Positions 9,067 through 17,869 of a DNA stretch of 64,000 nucleotides are shown here, piece by piece (position 1 is the first letter of the stretch; each line of letters opens with the position of its first letter). The notes beneath the pieces are model-generated. The model saw nothing but the letters and a program-made list of their open reading frames with translations. It did not search any database and was not told the DNA's origin. Source of the stretch: Demequina sp. NBRC 110054 (lineage in GTDB: Bacteria; Actinomycetota; Actinomycetes; Actinomycetales; Demequinaceae); NCBI RefSeq assembly GCF_002090115.1, contig NZ_BBRK01000004.1:1612001-1676000 (forward strand), written 5' to 3'. The position numbers were made by a program, and so were the translations under genes.

Positions 9067-10161
9067 TCACTCGTTGGTGAGCGCCTCCAGCGCGTGCGAA
9101 GCCGCGGCGACCTCGGCGACTCCCTGGGCGATCGTCGCGACGTCCTGCGACGTGGTCTGCGCGGTGGTCGCGACGTCGGCAACCGAGCGCGAGATCTCGT
9201 TGGTGGTCGCGGACTGCTCCTCGACCGCGCCTGCGATGGCGGTCTGGGCGCCCGAGATCTGGTCGATGAGCTCGGTGATCGCGGTGAGCGAGGACGTCAC
9301 GTGGCCGCTGTCGTCCTGGAGTCCGCTGATCATGTCGGTGATGCGCTTGGTGGCCTCGGCGGTCTCGCGGGCGAGCTCCTTGACCTCGCTGGCGACGACG
9401 GCGAAGCCCTTGCCTGCCTCTCCGGCGCGTGCCGCCTCGATCGTCGCGTTGAGGGCGAGCAGGTTCGTCTGGTCGGCGATCTGGGTGATGAGCTTGACGA
9501 CCACGCTGATCTCCTGGCTCGAGGCGTCGAGCTTGGTGACGCGATCGGTCGCCTCGCCCGCGGCGCCGACGGCCTCGTTGGCGACCTCGACGGCCTTGGT
9601 GGCGGAGGACGCGATCTCGTGGACCGAGGCGCTCATCTGCTCGACCGCTGCCGCAGCCGTCTGGGCGCCGTCCGAGGTGGTCTGCGCCTGCTGGCTGAGC
9701 TGGTCGGTGACGACCTCGAGCTGTCCGCTGAGCGCCATGATCTGCTGCGCGGTGTCGTGCGAGGACTTGCGGATCTGCACGGACTCGGTGAGGTCGTTCC
9801 ACGAGTACGTGAAGCACACCGGGTTGCCCTTGATGTCGTGCAGGAGGTTCAGCGTCGTCTCGACGAACCCGCCGTTGACGGAGAAGGAGTCCTTGGACGG
9901 GTAGTCGGATGCGCGCGTCGACAGCTTCGAGACCTTCTTGGCCTCCTCGATCTGCTGCCCGAGCAGCTGCTCGGGGGTCATGCCGCCCATCATGTTGATC
10001 GTTTCGCACGAGGCCTTGTTGATGTACTCGATGCGGCCGTCCAGGGCGACGACGAAGATCGGGATCGTCAGGCAGTCCACCATCGACTCGATCCCGACGC
10101 GCTTGAGCGCCTCGGTGCTGCCGATGCCTGCGTTGTCTCGAGCCAGCTTGGTTGCGGCCAT
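9067..10161 (-). CDS. Soluble PAS methyl-accepting chemotaxis protein (copy 2)
   Basis: 364 residues, no membrane segment. A PAS domain at about 25-130 ([20 protein letters not shown]) is followed by the methyl-accepting signalling domain, whose tip segment is identical to that of the first receptor. The PAS halves of the two differ clearly, so the sensors have diverged while the output has been kept the same. The ATG at 10161 follows AGAAGG about 10 nt upstream; codons remain open far upstream (to 10689) but run through the promoter region of the divergent surface-protein gene and lack family similarity. Confidence 0.9.
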   Translation of the reverse strand: MAATKLARDNAGIGSTEALKRVGIESMVDCLTIPIFVVALDGRIEYINKASCETINMMGGMTPEQLLGQQIEEAKKVSKLSTRASDYPSKDSFSVNGGFVETTLNLLHDIKGNPVCFTYSWNDLTESVQIRKSSHDTAQQIMALSGQLEVVTDQLSQQAQTTSDGAQTAAAAVEQMSASVHEIASSATKAVEVANEAVGAAGEATDRVTKLDASSQEISVVVKLITQIADQTNLLALNATIEAARAGEAGKGFAVVASEVKELARETAEATKRITDMISGLQDDSGHVTSSLTAITELIDQISGAQTAIAGAVEEQSATTNEISRSVADVATTAQTTSQDVATIAQGVAEVAAASHALEALTNE

Positions 10162-10318
10162 CGTGGGTGCCCTTCTCGCTGTCGTGGCGGCGGCGTCCTT
10201 TGCCTCCGCGTGTCGGTTGCCTGGCCCATCGGCCGCCGGAGGTCTGGGGTGAGGACTCGGTCGCCTGTTCGTGAAGCGGTGGTCCGGGCCGGGGTTGGCG
10301 AGAGTGGGAAGGTGATGC

Positions 10319-10348
10319 TTCACATATTTGCAACACGTGAACGATAGT
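10319..10348 (+). promoter_or_regulatory. Candidate promoter of the surface-protein gene
   Basis: TTCACA (10319-10324) and GATAGT (10343-10348) are 18 nt apart, five and four of six matches to the vegetative consensus. The segment is much more AT-rich than its surroundings. TTCAC at 10319 and GTGAA at 10337-10341 also make a short inverted repeat. The leader would be about 55 nt with TGAGGAG before the start. Confidence 0.4.
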
Positions 10349-10408
10349 GTGGTGTCTGTCACACGGTGCCAATCCAAGGGGCGGCCGGTGACGCTGAGGA
10401 GAACACCC

Positions 10409-11929
10409 ATGCACGCCACCCGCACCGCTGCGCGCCTCGGCGCCATCGCGGCCCTTTCACTCACCTCGATCGCCGTGGTCGGCACCTCTGCCGGGGCGGT
10501 CGACAGCGACCTGACCGTCGCGAAGTCCGCCGACGCCTCGACCGTCCAGGCCGGCGACACCGTGGGCTTCACGGTCGAGGTCGCCGCCACAGGGGACGCT
10601 GAGGGCGTGACTGTCGCGGACACGCTTCCCGACGGCCTCACGTATGTCGAGGGCTCGTCGCACCTCGTGTTCGAGGACCAGCGCGACACCTCGGCCGTCG
10701 AGCCGTGGGCCGCGAAGTCCTACACCGGCGGCACCGGCTGGAACGGGCCCTGGGTCGAGACCGACGACGACGGCTCGGCGTCGGGTGGGCTCCTGCAGGT
10801 CGTGCCCTTCGTCGGCGGACTGGCCGCGATCGCGTACTCCGGCACGTACGCGGGCCAGGAGCTCGAGCGCTCGCTCGACATCCCGGCAGACGCCACGTCG
10901 CTGACGGCGTCGTTCGACACGGGCTCGATGGCCGCCTCCGACGCCGGCGACCAGTGGACCATCTCGCTGCTGCTCGACGGTTCGGTCGCCGACTCGGTGG
11001 TCCTGAGCGGCGCCTCGGCCGCGGGCACCCAGACCCTCACCTCGGCCGTCTCGGGCGAGAGCGAGGCGACCCTGCTGATCCATGTCGACTCGTTCACCGG
11101 TGGCTTCAGCAACGCGCTGTGGTTCGGCGATGTGACCGTCGATGTCACGGTGCCCCCCTTCGTGACGAGCATCGACCCCGCCGGCGCGCCCTCGGATCTC
11201 ACGAACGGCGCCTCCTATGACATGACCGCTGGCGACACCCTGACGATCACCTATGACGCGACGGTCGACGATGTGCTCGCCGGCGACGTCACCTTGCTCA
11301 CGAACGACGTCGTCGTCGCCACCGCGACCGACGCCGCCGCGGGTCAGGACGCTGTCACGCTCACCGTGACGCGTCACCCCTCGCTCTCCGCCGCCTTCAC
11401 GCTGCCGGAGAAGATCCTGGTCGGCGATGACATCCCCGTCACCATCGAGCTCAGCCACGCGTCCGACTCGGACGGCGCCGACGTGTGCGACGTGCTCACG
11501 AGCCTCGCGGGCACCGGGCTCTCTCTCGACTCGGGCGACGACGGTGACGGGTGCCTCGAGTACGGCGAGACCTGGGTCCTGACCGCCAAGCTGAGCGGCA
11601 TGGCAGACAGCGTGGGCGCAGGCACCCTGGCGTTCGACGCGAGTGGCAGCGGCGTCGGGCAGTCCCTCGCCGAGCTCTCCGAGGAGGTGGCGTACACCGT
11701 CCTGTCGGCCGACGCTCCCTCGGCTGACGACTCGTCGGACGAGGACGCCTCCACGGACGACGGCGACACCTCGACCGACACGTCTTCCGACTCTGAGGCG
11801 GACGCGACCGAGCTCGCCGAGACCGGGCCCGCCGACGCCGCACTCGGCCTCGCGGCCGGCGCGGTCCTGGTCGCCGGCGGTCTGGCCCTGCTCGCAGCGC
11901 GCCGCAGGATCGCACTGCAGCGCCGCTGA
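10409..11929 (+). CDS. LAETG-anchored surface protein with DUF11-like domain
   Basis: 506 residues. A signal peptide (residues 1-33, ending SAGAVDS) leads into a DUF11-like beta domain: [12 protein letters not shown] and [14 protein letters not shown] are typical of this conserved-repeat family found on bacterial surfaces. An Asp/Ser/Thr-rich stalk (about 435-468) precedes LAETG at 469-473, a hydrophobic helix and RRR: a sortase sorting signal of the LAxTG type used by class E sortases of high-GC actinobacteria. The protein should therefore be bound to the cell wall. No sortase gene is in the window. TGAGGAG at 10395-10401 sets the ATG. The last codons are part of a 20-bp tandem duplication. 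Confidence 0.85.
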   Translation: MHATRTAARLGAIAALSLTSIAVVGTSAGAVDSDLTVAKSADASTVQAGDTVGFTVEVAATGDAEGVTVADTLPDGLTYVEGSSHLVFEDQRDTSAVEPWAAKSYTGGTGWNGPWVETDDDGSASGGLLQVVPFVGGLAAIAYSGTYAGQELERSLDIPADATSLTASFDTGSMAASDAGDQWTISLLLDGSVADSVVLSGASAAGTQTLTSAVSGESEATLLIHVDSFTGGFSNALWFGDVTVDVTVPPFVTSIDPAGAPSDLTNGASYDMTAGDTLTITYDATVDDVLAGDVTLLTNDVVVATATDAAAGQDAVTLTVTRHPSLSAAFTLPEKILVGDDIPVTIELSHASDSDGADVCDVLTSLAGTGLSLDSGDDGDGCLEYGETWVLTAKLSGMADSVGAGTLAFDASGSGVGQSLAELSEEVAYTVLSADAPSADDSSDEDASTDDGDTSTDTSSDSEADATELAETGPADAALGLAAGAVLVAGGLALLAARRRIALQRR

Positions 11930-11948
11930 TCGCACTGCAGCGCCGCTG
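11909..11948 (+). repeat. 20-bp tandem duplication at the 3' end of the surface-protein gene
   Basis: ATCGCACTGCAGCGCCGCTG occurs twice head to tail (11909-11928, 11929-11948), followed by a partial third start (ATCGC). The first copy encodes the last residues and contributes the stop codon; the second copy is untranslated. It looks like a replication-slippage product. Confidence 0.9.
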
Positions 11949-11961
11949 ATCGCTTCCCGAC

Positions 11962-11993
11962 GTGAGGGCCCGCGGCACGCCTCGGGCCCTCAC
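11962..11993 (+). terminator. Hairpin terminator after the surface-protein gene
   Basis: GTGAGGGCCCG (11962-11972) pairs perfectly with CGGGCCCTCAC (11983-11993) around a 10-nt loop. There is no T-run, as is common in actinobacterial terminators. It separates the surface-protein gene from typA. Confidence 0.7.
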
Positions 11994-12005
11994 TCGTACA
12001 ACCGC

Positions 12006-12047
12006 TAGAATGGAGCGTCGGCCCAGGGAGGGACCGGCTCCCTCCCT
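12006..12047 (+). promoter_or_regulatory. typA -10 box and leader hairpin
   Basis: TAGAAT at 12006-12011 is a good -10 box; no convincing -35 is visible because the preceding terminator occupies that position. The predicted leader contains a perfect 9-bp hairpin, AGGGAGGGA (12025-12033) with TCCCTCCCT (12039-12047), 18 nt before the typA start. It may stabilise the mRNA or regulate translation; this is inference. Confidence 0.45.
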
Positions 12048-12065
12048 TACGAAACGAGTACACGC

Positions 12066-13967
12066 ATGCCCCTGCGCTCAGACCTGCGCAACGTCGCGAT
12101 CGTCGCCCACGTCGACCACGGCAAGACCACCCTCGTGGACGCGATGCTCGTCCAGGGCGGCGCCTACGGCGACCACGCCCACGTCGAGGACCGCGCGATG
12201 GACTCGGGCGACCTCGAGCGCGAGAAGGGCATCACGATCCTCGCGAAGAACACCGCGATCCGCTACACCGGCGAGGCGGCTCCCGAGGGCGGCGCGACGA
12301 TCAACGTCATCGACACCCCCGGCCACGCCGACTTCGGTGGCGAGGTCGAGCGCGGCCTGTCGATGGTCGACGGCGTCGTCCTCCTCGTCGACGCGTCCGA
12401 GGGCCCCCTCCCGCAGACCCGCTTCGTGCTGCGCAAGGCGCTCGCAGCGAAGCTGCCGGTCATCATCGTCGTCAACAAGGTCGACCGCCCCGACTCCCGC
12501 ATCGACGAGGTCGTCGAGGAGACCCACGACCTGCTGCTCGGCCTGGCCTCCGACCTCGAGGACGAGGTCCCGGACCTCGACGTCGACGCGCTGCTCGAGG
12601 TCCCCGTCGTCTTCGCCTCCGCGAAGAACGGCATCGCCTCGCTCACCCAGCCTGCCGACGGCGCGCTTCCCGAGGGCGACACCGTCGAGCCGCTGTTCAA
12701 GGTCATCATGGAGCGCATCCCCGCCCCGTCGTACGAGGAGGACGCCCCGCTCCAGGCGCATGTCACCAACCTCGACGCCTCGCCGTTCCTCGGCCGTCTC
12801 GCGCTGCTGCGCGTGTTCAACGGCGAGATCCGCAAGGGCCAGCAGGTCGCGTGGGCCCGCCAGGACGGCACGCTCAAGTCCGTGAAGATCACCGAGCTGC
12901 TCGAGACCAAGGGCCTCGAGCGCGTGCCGGCGGAGAAGGCGTTCGCGGGCGACATCGTCGCGATCGCGGGCATCGAGGACATCACGATCGGTGAGACGAT
13001 CACCGACCTCGAGGACCCGCGCCCGCTCCCGCTCATCCAGGTCGACGATCCCGCGATCTCGATGACGATCGGTATCAACACCTCGCCGCTGGCCGGCCGC
13101 GTCAAGGGCGCGAAGGTCACCGCGCGTCAGGTGAAGGACCGCCTCGACAAGGAGATCATCGGTAACGTCTCGATCCGCGTGCTGCCCACGGAGCGCCCGG
13201 ACGCGTGGGAGGTCCAGGGCCGCGGCGAGCTCGCGCTCGCGATCCTCGTCGAGCAGATGCGACGCGAGGGCTTCGAGCTCACGGTCGGCAAGCCGCAGGT
13301 CGTGACCAAGGAGATCGACGGCAAGCTCCACGAGCCCATGGAGCACATGACCATCGACGTCCCCGAGGAGCACCTCGGCGCCGTCACGCAGCTTCTCGCG
13401 TCCCGCAAGGGCCGCATGGAGTCGATGTCGAACCACGGCACCGGCTGGGTGCGCATGGAGTTCATCGTCCCGGCGCGCGGCCTCATCGGCTTCCGCTCCA
13501 CGTTCCTCACGGACACCCGCGGCACCGGCATCGCGTCGTCCATCGGCGCGGGCTACGAGCCCTGGGCCGGCCTCATCGAGTACCGCAGCAACGGCTCGCT
13601 CGTCGCGGACCGCGCGGGCGCCGTCACGTCCAACGCGCTCATGGCGCTGCAGGAGCGCGGCACGTTCTTCGTCGGCCCGACCGAGGACACCTACGAGGGC
13701 ATGGTCGTCGGCGAGAACTCGCGCAACGAGGACATGGACGTCAACATCACCAAGGAGAAGAAGCTCAACAACATCCGCTCGTCCACGGCGGAGGAGCTCG
13801 AGCGCCTCGCGCCGCCTCGCCGCCTGACCCTTGAGGAGTGCCTCGAGTTCGCGGGTGAGGACGAGTGCGTCGAGGTCACCCCCGAGAACGTGCGTATCCG
13901 CAAGGTGATCCTGGACCAGACCGAGCGCGGCCGCGCCGCGTCGCGCGCCAAGCGTCAGAACGCGTAG
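12066..13967 (+). CDS. typA: Ribosome-associated GTPase TypA/BipA
   Basis: 633 residues, the usual TypA length. The GTPase domain shows all motifs: G1 AHVDHGKTT (about 14-22), the effector region DLEREKGITI, G3 DTPGHADFGGEV and G4 NKVDRPDS. EF-G-like domains II, III and V follow and the C-terminal TypA domain starts near 480 (NHGTGWVRMEFIVPARGLIG). TypA binds the ribosome near the A site and is needed for growth at low temperature and under stress, acting in ribosome assembly. The gene stands alone between two strong hairpins. Only a weak ribosome binding site is visible. Confidence 0.97.
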   Translation: MPLRSDLRNVAIVAHVDHGKTTLVDAMLVQGGAYGDHAHVEDRAMDSGDLEREKGITILAKNTAIRYTGEAAPEGGATINVIDTPGHADFGGEVERGLSMVDGVVLLVDASEGPLPQTRFVLRKALAAKLPVIIVVNKVDRPDSRIDEVVEETHDLLLGLASDLEDEVPDLDVDALLEVPVVFASAKNGIASLTQPADGALPEGDTVEPLFKVIMERIPAPSYEEDAPLQAHVTNLDASPFLGRLALLRVFNGEIRKGQQVAWARQDGTLKSVKITELLETKGLERVPAEKAFAGDIVAIAGIEDITIGETITDLEDPRPLPLIQVDDPAISMTIGINTSPLAGRVKGAKVTARQVKDRLDKEIIGNVSIRVLPTERPDAWEVQGRGELALAILVEQMRREGFELTVGKPQVVTKEIDGKLHEPMEHMTIDVPEEHLGAVTQLLASRKGRMESMSNHGTGWVRMEFIVPARGLIGFRSTFLTDTRGTGIASSIGAGYEPWAGLIEYRSNGSLVADRAGAVTSNALMALQERGTFFVGPTEDTYEGMVVGENSRNEDMDVNITKEKKLNNIRSSTAEELERLAPPRRLTLEECLEFAGEDECVEVTPENVRIRKVILDQTERGRAASRAKRQNA

Positions 13968-13983
13968 GTCCCAGACCCGCTTC

Positions 13984-14025
13984 GACTCAGGCCCGGCTCC
14001 CGTTCGCGGGGGCCGGGCCTGAGTC
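13984..14025 (+). terminator. Strong hairpin terminator after typA
   Basis: GACTCAGGCCCGGC (13984-13997) pairs with GCCGGGCCTGAGTC (14012-14025), a perfect 14-bp stem with a G/C-rich loop. Its right arm overlaps the first unit of a 22-bp direct repeat. Confidence 0.8.
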
Positions 14026-14086
14026 GTCTGCGGGCCTCGCCTGAGTCGTCTGCGGGCCTCGCCTGAGTCGTCTGCGGGCCTCGCCT
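14021..14086 (+). repeat. Three perfect 22-bp tandem repeats
   Basis: Three identical head-to-tail 22-bp units at 14021-14042, 14043-14064 and 14065-14086, each starting GAGTCGTCTGCGGGCC and ending TCGCCT; a partial fourth (GAG.GGTC) follows. The units begin with the right arm of the typA terminator, so several alternative hairpins with the left arm GACTCAGGC are possible. The array lies in a 282-bp gap without genes. Confidence 0.9.
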
Positions 14087-14249
14087 GAGCGGTCTCACGC
14101 GGCCGCAGTTCGACTGGGTGCCTCGGACGCCCAGGCGGTTGCCCGGGTGCGGCGGACGCATCGTCCCGTCGCGGCACGTGCCAGGGGCGTCCCCGGACGC
14201 GCCCACAGCGTGACAAAAGCCCCGCGCGGCCGGAAGTAGAGTAGGCGCC

Positions 14250-14603
14250 ATGATGCGGCGTGCTCTTGGACTCGGAGGGCTGCTCGTGATGGGAGCCGCG
14301 ATCGCGGCCATCGGGACGCTCTCGCATCGGACCTACCCCTTCTACGGCGTGATCGCCGTGGTGGTGATGACCTTCACCGGGGCGCTGTTCGCGCGCGCCT
14401 GGCACGACTGGGCGGGGCTCGCGCTCTACTCGGGCGCCTGGGCGATCGTCGTGTTCCTGCTGGCGCAGGCGGGCCCGGGGGGATCCGTGCTGATCGTGGA
14501 GGACGCGCTCGGGTACACCTATCTGCTCGGATCGGCGGCGGCCATCGTGCTCGTGTCCTTCACGCCGAGCTTCTTGATCAAGGGACGTGAGCATGTCGCG
14601 TAG
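14250..14603 (+). CDS. Small four-helix membrane protein (DUF6113-like)
   Basis: 117 residues with four predicted transmembrane helices (about 6-23, 31-48, 55-75, 88-110) and a short basic end. It resembles small actinobacterial proteins annotated as DUF6113, but I hold that loosely. TAGAGT at 14237-14242 is 7 nt before ATG and no Shine-Dalgarno is present, so the mRNA is probably leaderless. The end overlaps the start of the VanW-family gene by 11 nt, implying co-translation of the two. Confidence 0.65.
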   Translation: MMRRALGLGGLLVMGAAIAAIGTLSHRTYPFYGVIAVVVMTFTGALFARAWHDWAGLALYSGAWAIVVFLLAQAGPGGSVLIVEDALGYTYLLGSAAAIVLVSFTPSFLIKGREHVA

Positions 14604-17451
14604 GCGTCGACTGGACAACGCGCAGCAGAAGGGCGCAGGGCAGCCGCGGCGCAGGGCGGTGGCCGGCAGCAAGCGCCGAGCCAGCGCGGCGAGCGCGGCC
14701 GAGACCGCTTCCGCCGCGGAGGTCGAGGAGACCCCGCAGACGGACGATGCGTCGGCTGAGTCGTCCGAGGAGGTCGCGCAGGAGGACGATGCGGCGGCCG
14801 AGTCCTTCGAGGAGACGCAGCCGGACGACGCTCAGGTGGAGGCCGGCGAGGGCGCCGCGGTGGAGTCCGAGGAGGCCGAATCCATCGACGAGGAGGCCTC
14901 TCCCGCCGTGCCCGCGGACGAGCCGGAGCCGGTCGTGGACCGCGCCGTGCCCGTGAGCCCGTACCTCGCGAGCTTCACCGCGCCGTCCGCCCAGGACGTC
15001 TCGCCGCAGGAGTCCTCGCCGACCGAGCCTGAGGTCGCCGCGGACCGGGCGGATGCGTTCGACGACGAAGTGGCGCCGGTCGAGGAGTCCTCGCCCGAGG
15101 ACGAGGCGGGCGTGGTCGTGCCCGCGCTCGCGCCCGAGGACGACGGTGCTGAGCCCAGTGCGACCGACGAGGGTGCCGCCGAGGACAGCGCCAGCGACGA
15201 GAGCGACGCCGCGGATGCCTCGGACGATGCTGCGACGGAGCCGGATGCAGCGGCTGACCTCCAGCCCGAGCCGGAGCCCGACGAGGACTCGGCGACGGAG
15301 TTCCAGCCTGAACCGGAGACGGAGCCGGAGCAGGACTCGGCGACGGAGTTCCAGCCCGAGCCGGAGCCCGAGCCGGTGCCCATGGTCGAACGTCAGAGCC
15401 TGCTCCGCCAGGAGCTTGCCGAGGAAGCCGACGACGCGGACGATGACTCAGCGGCACCCGCCGCTGGCGCTGCCGCGGGCGCCGCAGCGCTCGGTGTGGC
15501 GGCAGGCGCATCGGATCAGACCGACTTCCTGCCGGACGTCGAGCCCGACGTGGGCGAGGAAGCGGTGACCGAGACCGCTCCTGCGACGGCGCCCGAGCTC
15601 GACTATCCCACCGAGGTGCTTCCGGCCCAGGTGGACGAGCCCGAGGAGGAGGGTGAGCCCGCGCAGGTGGACGAGCCCGCCGCGGAGACCACGCTCGCGA
15701 CGCAGTCGAACTATGTGGGCCTCACGGATCCCGACCAGGAACCGCTGCCGGAGTTCCTCACGCGCGAGCCCGAGCCCGAGCATCGTCGCCGTTGGCCTCG
15801 CGTCGTGGCGATCGTGATCCTCGTCCTCGGCCTGCTGTATGTCATCGCGGAGGCGGCGATCGCGGATCGCGTGCCGAACGGCACCTCGGTGCTGGGCGTC
15901 GAGATCGGTGGCATGACGTCGGAGGACGCCGCCGCCGCGCTCGCTCCGGCCGTGGAGGAGATCGATGCGACGGCGGTGTCCTTCACCGTCGGCACGGCGT
16001 CGTACCTGACCTTCCCCGAGAAGCTGGGCCTGTCGATCGATGTCGAGCAGACCGTCGCGGACCACACCGGCTTCAGCCTCGACCCGAAGCGCTTGTGGGA
16101 CTACGTCGCCGGCGTCGGCGAGGTCGATCCCGTGATCACGACCGATGACGATGCCTTCAAGCAGGAGACGGCGACCGTGGCGTCGGTCCTGGACCGCGAT
16201 GCGCTCGACGCGCGCGTGACCATCGTCGACGGCGTGGCCGAGACGGTCGGCGGCGCGGACCAGATCGCGGTGACGACCGAGGACGTGCGCGACACCGTCA
16301 GCGAGGAGTGGCCGGCGACCCGCATCGAGGTGCCGGCAACGCTCACCGAGCCCGACCTGTCCCTCGCGGATGCCGAGGCCTACGCCGAGTCGCTCAACTC
16401 GGGTCCGCTGTCGACCGATGCGACCCTCACGTGGGACGGCGACGACATCGTCGTGCCCGCCGAGGAGATCGCCGCGGAGGCGTCCGTCGAGATCGTCGAC
16501 GGCGAGTACGCGCTCGAGGTCGATGGCGAGACGATCGCCGTGGCCCTGCTCGAGGACCACCCCGAGCTCGTGACCGAACCGGTCGACGCGAGCGTGACCT
16601 TCAACGCCAACCACAAGATCGTCATCGACGAGGGCGCGCCGGGGCTCACCGTCGACAGCGAGGCGCTCGGTGCCTCGCTCGTCGAGGCCGTGACTGCGGC
16701 CGGCGGAACCGCCGAGCTGCCGATGAGGGCGACCGAGGCGGAGTACACGACCGAGACGCTCGGCTCGGACGACTTCAAGAAGATCGTGTCCTCGTTCGAG
16801 ACCCCGCTCACCAATGAGTACATCCGCACGCAGAACCTGATCACCGCGGCCGCCGACGTCGAGGGGACGATCATCCTCCCCGGCGAGCAGTTCGACCTGC
16901 ACGAGATCCTCTCCCCGATCACCGAGGAGGAGGGCTACGGCTACGCCCACGTGATCGTGAACGGGGTCCTCACCGACGGCATCGGCGGTGGCCTGTCGCA
17001 GATGGCGACCACGACGTACAACGCCGCCTATTTCGCGGGCTACGACATCGATCGGTTCCGGCCGCACACGGTGTGGTTCCAGCGCTATCCCGCGGGCCGT
17101 GAGTCGACGATCTACGGCACGCAGATCAACGTCGAGTTCACCAACGACACCCCGTACGCAGCGGTCTTCAACAGCTACGTCGAGGACGGCTACGTGCACG
17201 TCGACGTCTGGTCCACGCCGTACTACACGGTCGAGACCCAGGCCTCGGACAAGACCAACATCGTCCAGCCCGGCGTCGACAAGATCTCGTCCGCCAACTG
17301 CGCGGCGAAGAGCGCGGGCCAGCCCGGGTTCACCATCACCAACTACCGCCAGGTGTTCCTGGACGGTGAGCAGGTCAAGGACGAGAGCTTCACCTGGACC
17401 TACAACCCGGACGATGCGGTCAAGTGCGTGTCCGCGAGCGACGACGAGTAG
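14593..17451 (+). CDS. VanW-family peptidoglycan-binding membrane protein
   Basis: 952 residues. Residues 1-30 are basic (SRRRRLDNAQQ), then about 370 residues are Glu/Asp/Ala/Pro-rich and disordered, with a duplicated DSATEFQPEPE unit. A single membrane helix lies at about 403-425. The extracellular part has PG_binding_4-type repeats (about 430-720; LGVEIGGMTSEDAAAAL opens the first) and a VanW domain (about 735-900) with PGEQFDLHEIL, GGGLSQMATTTYNAA and RESTIYGTQ. Such proteins occur throughout actinobacteria and are thought to act on or bind the cell wall; the biochemical role of VanW is unknown. ATG 14593 is preferred over GTG 14587 because AGGGA at 14581-14585 is better spaced. Confidence 0.85.
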   Translation: MSRRRRLDNAQQKGAGQPRRRAVAGSKRRASAASAAETASAAEVEETPQTDDASAESSEEVAQEDDAAAESFEETQPDDAQVEAGEGAAVESEEAESIDEEASPAVPADEPEPVVDRAVPVSPYLASFTAPSAQDVSPQESSPTEPEVAADRADAFDDEVAPVEESSPEDEAGVVVPALAPEDDGAEPSATDEGAAEDSASDESDAADASDDAATEPDAAADLQPEPEPDEDSATEFQPEPETEPEQDSATEFQPEPEPEPVPMVERQSLLRQELAEEADDADDDSAAPAAGAAAGAAALGVAAGASDQTDFLPDVEPDVGEEAVTETAPATAPELDYPTEVLPAQVDEPEEEGEPAQVDEPAAETTLATQSNYVGLTDPDQEPLPEFLTREPEPEHRRRWPRVVAIVILVLGLLYVIAEAAIADRVPNGTSVLGVEIGGMTSEDAAAALAPAVEEIDATAVSFTVGTASYLTFPEKLGLSIDVEQTVADHTGFSLDPKRLWDYVAGVGEVDPVITTDDDAFKQETATVASVLDRDALDARVTIVDGVAETVGGADQIAVTTEDVRDTVSEEWPATRIEVPATLTEPDLSLADAEAYAESLNSGPLSTDATLTWDGDDIVVPAEEIAAEASVEIVDGEYALEVDGETIAVALLEDHPELVTEPVDASVTFNANHKIVIDEGAPGLTVDSEALGASLVEAVTAAGGTAELPMRATEAEYTTETLGSDDFKKIVSSFETPLTNEYIRTQNLITAAADVEGTIILPGEQFDLHEILSPITEEEGYGYAHVIVNGVLTDGIGGGLSQMATTTYNAAYFAGYDIDRFRPHTVWFQRYPAGRESTIYGTQINVEFTNDTPYAAVFNSYVEDGYVHVDVWSTPYYTVETQASDKTNIVQPGVDKISSANCAAKSAGQPGFTITNYRQVFLDGEQVKDESFTWTYNPDDAVKCVSASDDE

Positions 17452-17500
17452 GTGCGATACCGGCAGGGGTACCAGCGCTTTCTTCCCGCCCTTCCGGCGG

Positions 17501-17506
17501 TATGAT
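17501..17506 (+). promoter_or_regulatory. Candidate -10 box of fdxA-dapC
   Basis: TATGAT at 17501-17506 matches the vegetative -10 at five of six positions and lies 36 nt before the fdxA GTG, with GGGAGGGAG as ribosome binding site between. The -35 region (about 17478-17483) is not close to consensus. Confidence 0.45.
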
Positions 17507-17542
17507 GCGAGAGTTCAGTAGACCCTTGGGAGGGAGTCCACA

Positions 17543-17860
17543 GTGACGTATGTCATCGCTTTGCCCTGTGTCGACGTCAAGGACCGGGCGTGCGTCGACG
17601 AGTGTCCGGTGGACTGCATCTACGAGGGCGAGCGCAGCCTCTACATCCACCCGGACGAGTGCGTCGACTGCGGCGCGTGCGAGCCGGTGTGCCCGGTCGA
17701 GGCGATCTACTACGAGGACGATCTGCCGGACAAGTGGTCGGACTTCTACAAGGCCAACGTGGAGTTCTTCTCCGAGATCGGGTCGCCCGGCGGAGCCGCG
17801 AAGATGGGCGTGATCGAGCACGATCACGACGTCATCAAGGCCTTCCCCCCGCAGGCCTGA
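17543..17860 (+). CDS. fdxA: 7Fe-8S ferredoxin FdxA
   Basis: 105 residues. The N-terminal half holds the cluster ligands: [17 protein letters not shown] for the 3Fe-4S site and part of the second cluster, and [12 protein letters not shown] for the 4Fe-4S site. The C-terminal 50 residues ([14 protein letters not shown]) are the extension typical of the actinobacterial 7Fe ferredoxin. It carries low-potential electrons in the cytoplasm, for example to cytochromes P450 or oxidoreductases. The start codon is GTG. It precedes dapC by 9 bp, an arrangement conserved in many actinobacteria. Confidence 0.96.
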   Translation: MTYVIALPCVDVKDRACVDECPVDCIYEGERSLYIHPDECVDCGACEPVCPVEAIYYEDDLPDKWSDFYKANVEFFSEIGSPGGAAKMGVIEHDHDVIKAFPPQA

Positions 17861-17869
17861 CGCGCGCCC

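Noticed and set aside
14021-14086. Possible CRISPR array
   Set aside because: The three 22-bp units are directly adjacent with no spacers, and there are no cas genes.
15280-15380. Glu/Pro repeat in the VanW-family gene as a DNA repeat element
   Set aside because: The repetition follows codons for a low-complexity linker (DSATEFQPEPE) and stays in frame; it is a protein feature.
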